The notes under the pieces are model-generated. The model worked only from the letters and a program-made list of their open reading frames with translations. It did not search any database and was not told where the DNA came from. This document shows, piece by piece, positions 52,765-62,800 of a DNA stretch of 64,000 nt. The translations under genes and the position numbers were made by a program. The number at the start of each line of letters is the position of its first letter. Within the stretch, counting starts at the first letter, position 1. Source of the stretch: Natronosalvus caseinilyticus (GTDB lineage Archaea; Halobacteriota; Halobacteria; Halobacteriales; Natrialbaceae); assembly GCF_017357105.1 (NCBI RefSeq), contig NZ_CP071596.1, forward strand, positions 2,604,001 through 2,668,000, read 5' to 3'.

Positions 52765-54141
52765 CTGAAAGAGAGGGCGCTAAGCCCCCGCACGAGTGTC
52801 AAACCATTCTAATCAGAACATTTAATTAACCACAACCACTAGCAGAGGACAAGTCGCATGGAGTACAGTTCACGATACAGGCTCTTCCCAACGACCGACC
52901 AACGCGAGAGCCTCGACTGGACTCGTGACATCGTGCGACAAGTGTATAACCACGCACTCTACGAATTCAACCAGATACCAGAAGACGACGGAACCCTTCG
53001 ACAACGCGTCTGGAGCGTCCGAGACGAACTGCCAGCCTGGAAAGACTGGTGGGCAGGACTCACCAACGTCTACTCAACCGTCTTGCAGAAAGCTGTCGAA
53101 CGTATCCGAACCAACATCCAAAACCTCGGCAAGTTGAAAGCCAAAGGGTACGATGTTGGCTCGTTGAACTGGAAGAAACCGCGAGAGTACAGGTCGTTCA
53201 CGTATCGGCAATCGGGCTTCGAACTCGACAAGAAGAGTGGCCCGCGAGGCCGAGCAATTCTCCGACTCAAAAAAGTCCGCGGCGACACCCTGGAAATCCC
53301 AATCCGACTCCACCGAGACCTTCCAGCACACGACGCTATCAAAGAGGTTACGGTGAAGAAAGAACCCACCGGGGCGTGGTACGCCTCGTTCTGCATCAGC
53401 ACGGAGACGCCAGAGAAACCCGCTCCAGATGATATCAATGCCGAAGACACTGTAGGTCTCGACCTCGGTGTACTCAACTTCATCCACGACTCGGACGGTT
53501 GCTCCATCGGGCGACTCGACTTGGTCGATGAGCGAGAGCGCCTGGAACGCGAGCAGCGCTCGCTCTCCCGAAAGCAATACGAGTCGAATAACTGGGAGAA
53601 ACAGCGCCTCCGCGTTGCTGAGGTTCACGCTCGCATGTCGAACAAGAAATGCGATTACAAGCACAAACTCGCGCATTTCTACGCGACGGAGTACGACGCC
53701 GTGTTCGTCGAGAACTTGAACGTGAAGTCGATGCTGGAGTCGGAGGGCAACGCTCGGAACAAGGCTGAAGTGGGTTGGAGTGATTTCCGTTCGGCACTCA
53801 AACATCACTGCAAGAAGCACGGCACGCACTACGTGGAAGTCAACCCACGAGGCACGACGAAGGAGTGTGTGTCGTGTGGCGTAGAAACCGAGAAACCGCT
53901 GTGGGTTCGGGAACACTCGTGTCCCGCGTGTGGGTTCGAGTTGGATAGGGATTGGAACGCCGCGTTGAACGTGAAATCGCGTGGTCTGTCGAAACTAGGA
54001 GTGGTTCACTCCAAAGCAACGCCTGTGAAGACTGCGACCGCTGTGGACTCGGTTTCCATGTCTGCAAGTCGCGTCGTGGAAACAGGAAGCCCCCGCCTCA
54101 AGGAACGAGCACAAGCGAGTGAGTAAGCAGGGGTAGTTCAC
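52765..54141 (+). mobile_element. IS1341-type element (IS200/IS605 family, TnpB only)
   Basis: The left end has a GGGC-GCTAA-GCCC hairpin at 52775-52787. The right end has a partial hairpin, CCCCCGCCT (54090-54098) against AAGCAGGGG (54125-54133), followed by GTAGTTCAC. Only tnpB is present, with no TnpA Y1 transposase, as usual for IS1341-type elements of haloarchaea. No terminal inverted repeats or target duplications are expected. The exact left border is uncertain by a few bases. It sits between the ceramidase-like gene and the esterase gene. Confidence 0.8.
52858..54126 (+). CDS. tnpB: TnpB (IS605 OrfB), RNA-guided nuclease of an IS1341-type element
   Basis: 422 aa, full length. TnpB proteins are ancestors of Cas12 and cut DNA at sites specified by a guide RNA made from the element's right end. 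The RuvC-like triad is complete: D202 in VGLDLGVLNF, E285 in VFVENLNV, and D363/D365 in ELDRDWNAALN. The zinc ribbon has CVSC and CPAC pairs before the last Asp. The N-terminal MEYSSRYRLFPT and the basic helix region are typical. With all catalytic residues intact it may be active, although without TnpA it cannot move alone. An AT-rich leader with TTTAATTAA precedes the ATG. Base use is more AT-rich than in its neighbours, a sign of foreign origin. Confidence 0.95.
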   Translation: MEYSSRYRLFPTTDQRESLDWTRDIVRQVYNHALYEFNQIPEDDGTLRQRVWSVRDELPAWKDWWAGLTNVYSTVLQKAVERIRTNIQNLGKLKAKGYDVGSLNWKKPREYRSFTYRQSGFELDKKSGPRGRAILRLKKVRGDTLEIPIRLHRDLPAHDAIKEVTVKKEPTGAWYASFCISTETPEKPAPDDINAEDTVGLDLGVLNFIHDSDGCSIGRLDLVDERERLEREQRSLSRKQYESNNWEKQRLRVAEVHARMSNKKCDYKHKLAHFYATEYDAVFVENLNVKSMLESEGNARNKAEVGWSDFRSALKHHCKKHGTHYVEVNPRGTTKECVSCGVETEKPLWVREHSCPACGFELDRDWNAALNVKSRGLSKLGVVHSKATPVKTATAVDSVSMSASRVVETGSPRLKERAQASE

Positions 54142-54160
54142 TCTCGAGGCCGACCAGTAC
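53990..54160 (+). ncRNA. Predicted right-end guide RNA (omega/reRNA) of the TnpB element
   Basis: By analogy with characterised TnpB systems, the guide RNA covers the 3' end of tnpB and the right end of the element, then continues into flanking DNA that serves as guide. Here the structured right end is at about 54085-54141 and the guide would start with TCTCGAGGCC. The 5' border is a guess. Confidence 0.35.
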
Positions 54161-54180
54161 CCATCGAACCAACCGACACC

Positions 54181-56598
54181 ATGCCAGCAGACACACCTCC
54201 CGACGACTACCCGCTACACCCCGAACGTATCCACGGACAGCCATCGTCTGCACAGGAGAGACAACGGCGACGAGACTATCTCGATGAACTGCGCCCCCTG
54301 CTCGCGCCAGAGGCCGACGAGTACGGCTCCGATCCTCGCGTCTCTCACCGCGACGACAGCTGGCTCGAGTGGCAAGAACGGACCGGCGAACTTCCACCAG
54401 ACTTCGAGCGGTTGCCGGCACTCGCCGAACTTCCCGACCCCCTCGTTCAGTACGGACCTGGAGGGGAACGCCACGCCGAGGTTACGACCCGCAAGGAGTG
54501 GGAACAGCAGCGAGATCGATACAAACACCAGCTCGAGCACTGGCTCTACGGACGGATGCCCCCTGCACCGGGGAACGTTCGGGCGAGCGATCTCGACTCT
54601 CGGTCAGTTGAGGGAGCAACGATTCGCGACGTCCGCCTCGAGTTCGGTCCGAACCACGACCTGACGCTCGACCTCGAACTCATGGTCCCGGACGGGGAAG
54701 GGCCGTTTCCGGTGTTCATGACCCAGTGGAACCACCGCAAGTGGGCGCTGCTCGCCCTCCAGCGGGGCTACGCGGCCGTCGTCTACGCGGCGGCCGACGC
54801 CCGGGACGACGCGGCCGACTACGGGGAGTACTACCCCGACTACGACTTCCAGTTGCTCGCTCGGCGGGCGTGGGCCGCCCATCGCGTCGTTGACTACCTC
54901 GAGACGGTGCCCGAGGCTGACGACGATCAGATTGCGATCACGGGTGCGTCGCGAAACGGCAAGCAGTCGCTGATCGCCGCGGCGTTCGACGACCGCATCG
55001 CCGCGGTCGCCCCCTGTAGCGCCGGGAGCGGCGCCGTCGTTCCAGCACGGTTCGATCGGGACGACTGCTACGCCGGCGATATGTCGGTCCATGCGCGGCT
55101 TCGGCGCAGCTGGTTCCACCCGCGCTGGCGGTTCTTCGTGGGCCGGGAGAATCGCCTCCCCGTCGACGCCAACCACCTCGTCTCGCTCGTCGCGCCGCGC
55201 GCCTGTCTGGTCCACACGGCGCTGAACGAGCGGACGACGAGTGCGTGGGCCGTCGCGCAGGTGTACCACTCCGCCAACTCAGTCTACGACCTCCTGGACG
55301 CCGGCGACCGACTCGCCCTGCAGTATCGCCAGGGTCGTCACGCCAGGACCACGCGAGATATTCACCAGATCCTCGACTTCTTCGACGACGCGTTCGGACG
55401 CGGCGAGTACGACGACCCGACGCGGCTCTACCACGACTTTTCGTTCGAGGAGTGGTGTCGGACGGCGGCCGATGACATCGACGTCGCCGAATTCCCCGAA
55501 CGCGGACTCGAGGACCCCCTGCTCGACGATGGTACCCGAGCCGAGACGATCGAGGAGTGGGCAGATCGAAAATCGACTCTCCGGGACCGCATCCGCTGGA
55601 GCTTCGGCGAGCGACCGCCGCGCGCGTCGGACCCGCCGGCGTCCTCGCTCGAGGAGGCGGGTCGAGGCGGGAAACCGGACTACCTCGCGGACGTCATCGG
55701 TCGACCCGACCCGCCGGACGGCGTCGAGAAACGGTGGCTGTCGCCGTCGCGCACCTACGGCGAACGTGTCGAGGGCGACCTCTACTATCCGCAGTCGACC
55801 GATAGTGACCGTCCGGACGAACGGTTGCCCGCCATCGTCTGGTTGCATCCCTACGCCTACAACACCGGGTCCGGAGCGGGCGGACGTGGCCAGGTCCCAG
55901 TCGAGGGGGCCACCGACCGCGGGTTCGCGCTGTACGCCTACGACCAACTCGGCTTCGGCACCCGGATCGAGGAGGGTGAACGTTTCTACGAGCGCCACCC
56001 GAACTGGTCGAAGATGGGCAAGCTGGTCGACGACGCGTTGGCCGCCGTCGAGACACTCTCGGGGCTCGAGTGCATCGACTCGGACCGGATCTTCGTCCTC
56101 GGATACTCCCTCGGAGCCACCGTCGGGCTGTACGCGGCGGCGCTCGACGAGCGCATTGCCGGCGTCGCCTCGGTCGGTGGGTTCGCGCCGTTCCGGACGA
56201 GCGATTCCGAAACCGAACGAGCCAACGCGGTGATCGGCCGACTGTCGCACATGCACGGGCTCCAACCCCGTCTTGGGCTGTTTCGGGACGACCCTGAGCG
56301 AGTCCCGTTCGACTTCCACGAGGTGCTCGGACTGATCACACCCCGACCGACGCTCGCGGTAGCCCCGTCGCTCGACTGGACCCATCCACAGGCGGACGTC
56401 CTTCGGTGCGTCTCCGAGGCCCGGTCCGTCTACGACCTGTACGGGGTGCCCGAGGCGCTCGAGGTCCGCGCGCCGGACGACCTGTTGAGCTTCGATTATC
56501 ACGAGGCCCGTCTCGGCGGCGGATCCGAGGAGTCGCCCGAGGCGTTCTCCACGGACCGACGGGACGCAATCTTCGACTGGATCGCCGACCAGGCCTGA
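54181..56598 (+). CDS. Tandem alpha/beta-hydrolase: glucuronoyl-esterase-like N half plus acetyl-esterase-like C half
   Basis: 805 aa with two hydrolase domains. The N half contains G-A-S257-R-N-G-K, the G-x-S-R-x-G-K motif characteristic of CE15 glucuronoyl esterases, which hydrolyse esters of uronic acid carboxyls. The C half (about 490-805) has a standard nucleophile elbow G-Y-S643-L-G with a late ASVGGFAPF and His-containing end (SFDYHEARL), like acetyl-xylan-esterase or dienelactone-hydrolase folds. No signal peptide is present, so it should act on imported fragments. The pair could remove carboxyl esters and acyl esters from the same oligosaccharide. The TnpB element ends only about 40 bases before the ATG and no TATA box is seen between them. 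Confidence 0.85.
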   Translation: MPADTPPDDYPLHPERIHGQPSSAQERQRRRDYLDELRPLLAPEADEYGSDPRVSHRDDSWLEWQERTGELPPDFERLPALAELPDPLVQYGPGGERHAEVTTRKEWEQQRDRYKHQLEHWLYGRMPPAPGNVRASDLDSRSVEGATIRDVRLEFGPNHDLTLDLELMVPDGEGPFPVFMTQWNHRKWALLALQRGYAAVVYAAADARDDAADYGEYYPDYDFQLLARRAWAAHRVVDYLETVPEADDDQIAITGASRNGKQSLIAAAFDDRIAAVAPCSAGSGAVVPARFDRDDCYAGDMSVHARLRRSWFHPRWRFFVGRENRLPVDANHLVSLVAPRACLVHTALNERTTSAWAVAQVYHSANSVYDLLDAGDRLALQYRQGRHARTTRDIHQILDFFDDAFGRGEYDDPTRLYHDFSFEEWCRTAADDIDVAEFPERGLEDPLLDDGTRAETIEEWADRKSTLRDRIRWSFGERPPRASDPPASSLEEAGRGGKPDYLADVIGRPDPPDGVEKRWLSPSRTYGERVEGDLYYPQSTDSDRPDERLPAIVWLHPYAYNTGSGAGGRGQVPVEGATDRGFALYAYDQLGFGTRIEEGERFYERHPNWSKMGKLVDDALAAVETLSGLECIDSDRIFVLGYSLGATVGLYAAALDERIAGVASVGGFAPFRTSDSETERANAVIGRLSHMHGLQPRLGLFRDDPERVPFDFHEVLGLITPRPTLAVAPSLDWTHPQADVLRCVSEARSVYDLYGVPEALEVRAPDDLLSFDYHEARLGGGSEESPEAFSTDRRDAIFDWIADQA

Positions 56599-56620
56599 CC
56601 TCGCGCTCGAGCAAAGGTAT

Positions 56621-58078
56621 ATGGTCGAGCCGAAAAAACCGGTTGGCCGATGGACGTCCGATCGCTCGAGAGCCGGTTCCGAATCGATCCCGAAACCGCT
56701 GGCCAGGGAAACGAGGAAGCCGATGAGTGAGGAGGGCTCGAGAGGTACGAGTGACGATCGTTCGAAGGACTCGAGTGTCGAAGACTCGACCGTCTTGAGC
56801 GACGACCTGGAAACGGTGATCGACCTCGACCTCGTAACGGATCGCGACCGATCCGGCGGTGACCGCTGGTCGATGGTCGTCGCTGGCGACTGCGCACTCA
56901 ACCGGGACGACGAACCGACCGCCGACCGAACGGTGTCGTCGCCCCTTCGAGAACGGATCGGCGCGGCCGACGTCTCGATCCTCAACGTCGAAGCCCCTAT
57001 CGTCTCCGATGCGGCGACGCCGATCGACAAGAGCGGGCCGTGCGTCGAGAACCCAGACGGGACGGCCGAAACCGTGGCGGACGTCGGCTTCGACGTCTGC
57101 ACGCTCGCGAACAATCACGTCCGCGACTACGGACCCGAGGGCGTCGTGACGACGCTCGAGGCGCTTCACGACGCCGACCTCGCGACCGTGGGCGTTGGCT
57201 CGACGCCCGATGAAGCGTACGAACCGCTCGCGGTCGGGCCCAACGGGTCGACCGCGATCGTCAACGTCTGCGAACAGGAGTTCAACCTCGTCGACGAGCG
57301 GGGCCACGGGGCGGCGTGGTTCTCTGATCGCCGCGCTCGAGAGGCCATCCGTGCGGCCGATCGCGAGTACGACAGCGTGGTCGTCGTCGCCCACAGCGGC
57401 GTGGAGTACGTCCCGTTCCCGGCTCCCCAGCTCCAGGGGCTCCTGCGGGAGTTCGTCGACATCGGGGCCGATCTCGTCGTCGGGCACCACCCGCACGTCC
57501 CCCAGGGCTGGGAGCGCTACGGCGACGGGGCAATCTTCTACAGCCTCGGCAACTTCCTGTTCGACAGCATGGCCGACGAGGAGAACACGTCCTGGGGGCT
57601 CGTTCTGGAGGTCGAATTCGACGGGTCGACGCCGGTTGCTGTCGAACTCGTTCCAACCGAGACCGTCGACGGCGTCGTTCACCCGCTCGGACTGACTCGC
57701 GATCGTGAGGATTACCTGTCGTACCTCAACCGTCTCGCCGAGATCACCACCGACGCGGCGACGCTCGAGGCCTACTGGCAAGAAATCGCCGTTCAGGTGT
57801 TCTACGAACGGTACTCCAACTGGCTCCACACGGGCGTCGGGGCGAACCTCTCGCGGGCACGCTCGGCGCCGAACGACCCGCGACTGCAGCGGTCGATCTG
57901 GGATCCCGAAACCCGACGGGCGGAACTCTTCGTCCTGTTGAACGTCATTCGGGCGGAGTCCCACCGCTGGCTCACGACGACAGCGCTCGAGGTGCTCTCC
58001 GGCGAAGGGATCGACAGGCGGACCCCGGAGGTTAGCGGCGAAGCGCAACGATTGCTGGCTCGAACCGCCCGCGAGTGA
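56621..58078 (+). CDS. CapA family (poly-gamma-glutamate capsule-type) metallophosphoesterase-like protein
   Basis: 485 aa. After a hydrophilic acidic N-terminal region (about 1-80) the CapA fold begins with VVAGD90. Further motifs are LNVEAPI, LANNHVRDYG, VVVAHSGVEY, VVGHHPHVPQG and YSLGNFLFD, the typical metal-site pattern. Family members take part in synthesis or breakdown of gamma-linked polyglutamate, and their chemistry is poorly defined. No export signal. It follows the esterase by 22 bases and is probably co-transcribed. The start is uncertain: ATG 56621 gives the long version, ATG 56723 a shorter one that keeps the whole fold. An amide or phosphate bond in the island's substrate is a possible target. 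Confidence 0.85.
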   Translation: MVEPKKPVGRWTSDRSRAGSESIPKPLARETRKPMSEEGSRGTSDDRSKDSSVEDSTVLSDDLETVIDLDLVTDRDRSGGDRWSMVVAGDCALNRDDEPTADRTVSSPLRERIGAADVSILNVEAPIVSDAATPIDKSGPCVENPDGTAETVADVGFDVCTLANNHVRDYGPEGVVTTLEALHDADLATVGVGSTPDEAYEPLAVGPNGSTAIVNVCEQEFNLVDERGHGAAWFSDRRAREAIRAADREYDSVVVVAHSGVEYVPFPAPQLQGLLREFVDIGADLVVGHHPHVPQGWERYGDGAIFYSLGNFLFDSMADEENTSWGLVLEVEFDGSTPVAVELVPTETVDGVVHPLGLTRDREDYLSYLNRLAEITTDAATLEAYWQEIAVQVFYERYSNWLHTGVGANLSRARSAPNDPRLQRSIWDPETRRAELFVLLNVIRAESHRWLTTTALEVLSGEGIDRRTPEVSGEAQRLLARTARE

Positions 58079-58759
58079 GGTCGCTCGAGCGGTCGAACGA
58101 GACGGGACGGGTAACTGCATACCAGTTTTATCGAATTTACTTTATACTTTGAATGGTGATAGCTCGCTTCGTACCAGAGCAAAACGCTCCGTTTGAGGTT
58201 AGTCCTATAAATGGCAATAAAGCTTTAAATACTCCTCGACGCACTCCCGGTAATCCGAATACGGTTCGAATTCTGGATGCGGCAATCAGGAGACAGTGAC
58301 CTGAATCGTCCGTCCAAAACGGCCGTCAAAACCCGCCCAAAGGAGTCATAACAAGGTTGGCGTATCTGATTTGTTCACCCGTTCGGCCTGGGATTCAGCA
58401 ACACCCCACTCGTCGATGACAGTCTCCCGATCTAGCTGACGTCTCGTTTGCTCGGGACTCGAGTCGAACGGAAACTATTCTCTCAGTATTCAGAGTAATA
58501 GTTGAAACTTATGGAATACATACACTTCACCAGGAACCAGTTCGCGAAGAGTTACGGATTCACACGCCGATAGCTGGAATTCGGTAGTGTACGGAACGAA
58601 ACCGACGTCCTCGAGAAAACACGTAGTCCAAGTGGTGACACCAGAAAACGGCGACGGTCACGTCGAGACTTCTGGAGGGTCGAATCGGTAGTACGTCGTG
58701 CGATTGTCACGAACGACGAGGTTCACCACTCCATTCACCGTTCTACCCGACCGGAACAC
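58079..58759. other. AT-rich region between convergent genes, nothing assigned
   Basis: About 680 bases. Between 58120 and 58260 the DNA is AT-rich with TATA-like stretches (TTTACTTTATAC, AGCTTTAAATACT) although both flanking genes end here, so these are not their promoters. A 48-codon frame at 58153-58299 has no recognisable pattern. Confidence 0.5.
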
Positions 58760-59773
58760 TCACCTGACGTGTGGGATTTCCTCGACGCGATCGGGATCGC
58801 GATCGTGAATGTCACCGGTAGCCGCCGTTCCGATCAGCGAGAGGAGCGACGGCAGCGTCGTGCGCGTTCGAGTCCGATACTGATCGACCGACTTCGGTTC
58901 GACGACTTCGTAGATGATGCTCCCTCTGTCCTGTAATCCATACGCCTTGTGAGCGACGCCGGGATACGCTGCCGTCGCCGGATATCGGCTGACGACGCGA
59001 TCGAATCGGCTGAGGTGGTCGTAGACCTGCACGCACATCTTTTTGGACAGTGTGAGTCCGTCCTCGGGAACCGGCTTTTCTCCCAGGACGGGCCACATCA
59101 CCGAGTGCGTGACGGCTGCTCCGTCATCGGTCGTTTTCTCGCCCTGCCCGTGGATGTCGACGAACAATTCGGGGTCGACGCGATCGACGGCCTCGGTTAC
59201 TGCCCGCGCTTCTGGAACCGGATTCTCCGGGAACTGCTCCGGGTGGTGCCTGTAGAGGCGACTCTCGGTCCAGTCGGGGAAGTGATACCGGTTCGGATCC
59301 CAGCCACGACCCTGGTAGGTCGTCGTGAAAATGCCCTCGTCGGTATTCGGGTCCGGCGCGTCCGGATCGACGTTCCCGCGGAACTCGATCTCCGCGCCGT
59401 CCGGGTTCGCCCGCGGGACGACGTGAACGGTCACGTCGTCCAGGTGGGCCTCGGACTTTCCGCTCGCGAGGTAGTGCAAGAGCGCGACGAGGCTCGTCGA
59501 CCCGGACGATTCGTTCCCGTGTTGCTGTCCGACGAACAGGACGTCCGTGTCGCCGCGGCCGACCGAGATCATGTCGATGTCCCAGCCCTGGTTCGACGTG
59601 CCGACCGTCGTCCTCGAGAACAGCCGTCCGGCCATCTCGAGGTGGTCGAGTACCCGCTGTAGTTCAACGTAGGGTCGATGTTTTTCGTCGCGAGGGGTCG
59701 CGTCGGTTCCGAGCGGTGCGTCGCCGAATATGCCGTCGTGTTTCGTCTCTGTCAATGGTCGAATTCGTGTCAT
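58760..59773 (-). CDS. M14-family zinc carboxypeptidase-like protein (second)
   Basis: 337 aa. Metal motif H85-G-N-E88 in GQQHGNESSG, NPDGAE at 123-128, third ligand H208 in FVDIHGQG, and candidate catalytic Glu E289 or E292 (IIYEVVEP). It is distinct from the M14 protein at 6668, mainly in the inserted DPNTDEGIFTTTYQGRGWDPNRY loop region. There is no signal peptide in the sequence as read. It follows the divergent lyase by only 30 bases on the same strand, so the two form an operon. M14 enzymes remove C-terminal amino acids or cleave related amides. Here a peptide or aminoacyl substituent of the polysaccharide is possible. Confidence 0.87.
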   Translation of the reverse strand: MTRIRPLTETKHDGIFGDAPLGTDATPRDEKHRPYVELQRVLDHLEMAGRLFSRTTVGTSNQGWDIDMISVGRGDTDVLFVGQQHGNESSGSTSLVALLHYLASGKSEAHLDDVTVHVVPRANPDGAEIEFRGNVDPDAPDPNTDEGIFTTTYQGRGWDPNRYHFPDWTESRLYRHHPEQFPENPVPEARAVTEAVDRVDPELFVDIHGQGEKTTDDGAAVTHSVMWPVLGEKPVPEDGLTLSKKMCVQVYDHLSRFDRVVSRYPATAAYPGVAHKAYGLQDRGSIIYEVVEPKSVDQYRTRTRTTLPSLLSLIGTAATGDIHDRDPDRVEEIPHVR

Positions 59774-59803
59774 TCGTGAGTTCTCGTAGTTGTTTTCGAA
59801 CGG

Positions 59804-62800
59804 TCAGTCGACGCGTTCCCAGGTGTGGGATAGCGGAATGCGCATCGGTGCGCCCGATTCGATCGTGTACTCGTAGCCGGCGTCGGGATTCGACGGATCG
59901 ACGTACCTCTCGACGGTCGTCGTTTCGCCGATATCCAGGGTGAGCTGGTTGCCCCGGTCGCTCGTCGCGCCCTCGATGCGGTACGCTTCGGCGCCCGTTC
60001 CCGTCTCGACGTAGAGCCACTCGCCGACGAGGTCGTCGGCGTCGTCGGGTCGATGCTCCGACGTCAGTCGGACCTGAATTTCGTTCGTCCGCGACGGCTC
60101 GCGTGTGAAGTCCACCACGTGCCCGTCGAATGCGTCGGGTTGATCGCGAATCAGTGGCGGTCCATCGCGAGCGGGCGCGAGCATCGATCCGTCCTCGAGG
60201 AACGCCGACTTCGCAACCCCGTCGCGCTCGGAGTAGACGGCCAGGAACCCCTCGAACCGGAACACGTCCCCGACCCGGCAGGTCGAGTCGCCGGGTGCGT
60301 AGGCGACGTAGTCAGTACGGCCGTTCGACAGCGTCACCTGCACGGCTCTCGCAACGCCGTCGTCCGAGTGAACGGGTACCGGTTCGATCGACTCGACGTT
60401 TCGCGACTCGCGGTAGGGTTCGATAACGGAGGTGAACGTGCTCTTGAGGTTCGACCCGTGACGTCGAGCGAGAGCGTAGCGGAGGCTCCACGGATTCCCG
60501 GTGTGACGAGGCGGCCGGCCGTCCGCGAGCGCGACCTCGTCGACGTCGCCGACCATCGTCAGCCGGAGGTGGGCATCCCCTTCGTCAGGGACGACTCCCG
60601 GTGCGTCCGTGACCTCCCAGTCGACGCTGAATCGCTCGTCCGGGTCGTCGTCGTGGACGACGGCGTCCAGGTAGTCGAAGCCGTTGCCGACCCTCCGGTC
60701 GTGGGCGGATTCCTCGCCGTAGACTGGTCGGGGGACGTCTGGTCCGGCGTAGGTTCCGCCGTCCTGGGCCTCGAGGTCGAGCCCGCTCGTCGTGGTTGAC
60801 TCGGCCGCACCGTGGAAACTGAAGCGATGATCATCGCCACCGACGATCCGGAAGAAGTCGACCGCGTACGAGTGGTGGTTGTTGATCCGCACCATCGCAG
60901 TGGTGCGGCGGTACTGGCTCGTCGTCGGGTACGCGCCCGTCGAGTCGACGTCGGCGAGGCGTACCCGATCTGTCTCCCTGAAGTGGTGGGGTGACCCACC
61001 CTCGGTTTCCGACTGCGGGGACTCGTCGACCACGACAGTGTTGTGACTGATCGTGTTCGACGTCCAGTGCTCTCCCTTCGGCCACGCCGACAACTCGGCG
61101 GGCGAGTCTGGATCTCGCCAGAAGCCGGTGTGCTCGGGATAGCCCAGGGCTGGCGCGAGGTCGCCGCCGTAGGCGTGGACGTCCAAGTGTAACGCGTCGC
61201 GATACGACCGGTCCGATCCCCGGCCGTCCGGCGTCGAGGCCCCGTACCGGAGGGCAAACGACCGCTGGGTGTTCCCGCGTTCGGCCTCGAGTTCCTCCTC
61301 GCGCTGGGCGCGCTCGTCGAGGAACTTGCACTCGATGACGCCCATTTTGTAGTTCGTGGCGGCGGGTCGCTTGCCAGTGTTCTCGAACGTGATCCGGTGT
61401 TCGCCCCTCGAGAGGTCGACCTCGTCGGCGAGGACGGTGAACTCTTTAGCGCCCGTCACCTCGTCGTAGAAGTCGTACTCGGCGATCCGCTCGCCGTCGA
61501 TCAGCACGTCGTAGGTGCCGTACCCCGACGACCTGAACGGCTTCAGGCTGAACTCGTAGGTTTCGGCGACCGGGATCGAGAACTGGAACGTGATCGACTG
61601 ACCCACCGTGTCCGCCTCGAACTGGACCGTGCCGCTGTTGCTGTAGACGGTGTAGTCGGTCGTGTGCTCGAGGACGATCATCGAGGGGAACTGGTCGACG
61701 ACGCGGTAGCCGCCGCGGATGTAGTGGTCGCCGTCCCGAAGCGCGACGAACCCGGTTCCCGCCTGGTTCGTGCTCGAAAGTTCCAGCGGCCCGTCGGCGT
61801 CGATAACCTCGCGCACCGCCTTCGCAGTGCCCGCCGGGTCCGGGCTGAAGATGCTGCCGTGGAGGTCGTCGTACCCGTACCCGTTCGCGAGGAACGCCCC
61901 CTTCGCGAACTGGCCGTCGCCGAACGACTCCAGGGCGGTCGTCATCGCTTCGGTCTCAATCGGCAGCCACGGCGTGCCGGTTCGTCCCATCGCCCCCATA
62001 CTGGGCAGGTACGCTTCGCGAAGCACCTGCGGGAGTCGGCCGCCGGCCGCTCGTTCAAGTTTCGGGTGGTCGGCCAGCGCCGGATCGTTGTCTCCCTCGT
62101 ACCCCTCGAGGACGGCCGTCACGCGCTCGAGCGCCCGATACGCCCGTTCGGCGGCCGCTGGCGATCCCGGCGCGTTGCCGTCCCGATCGACGGCGTCGAC
62201 CAGTTCGGCGCGCAGGCTGCCGCCGGTGACGCCCCACTCGCCCCAATACGAGCCGTCGTCGCGGTGGGTCCGCTCACCAGGTCGAAGGAGAAACTCGAGG
62301 ACGTCACCGGTGTACCCATCAGGGTCGTTCTGGACGGCCCCAGCCATCGCGAGCGCCGTTCGGTGACCGCCCGACGGCGAGTGAATCTGGTGGGATTTCA
62401 CGGCAGGTAACACCGCTCGGACGACGTTCGATTCGACGTTCTCGCGGAGGTCGTCGGCCGTTCCTTTCGAGCCGATCTCGTACTCGGTCGCCCGCTCGTC
62501 CAGGAACGCGAGCAGTTCGGCGTCGTCCGTCGCGGGGAGGAACGCGTCGTACGCGCTCAGGAGGACGCGAACGGTGATCGTCTCCTGGACGCAGCCACAG
62601 ATTTTCCCCTGGCCGGTCCACTGGTGGACGCCGGCGTAGCCGTCGTCATAACGGTGAGTGGACAGATCCATCTCGGGGTAGACGTCCGCGATGCGGTCCA
62701 AGAGGACGAGTCCGGCCCGCGCGTACTCGGCGTCCTCGGTGAACAGGTACGCGTCGCGAAACGCCCTGAGCGCCTCGAGCAGTTGCTCCCAGCGGTAAAT

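Noticed and set aside
58153-58299. 48-codon frame in the AT-rich gap
   Set aside because: A weak TATA-like TTTTA precedes it, but the protein has no acidic bias or motif and codon use is unlike neighbours.
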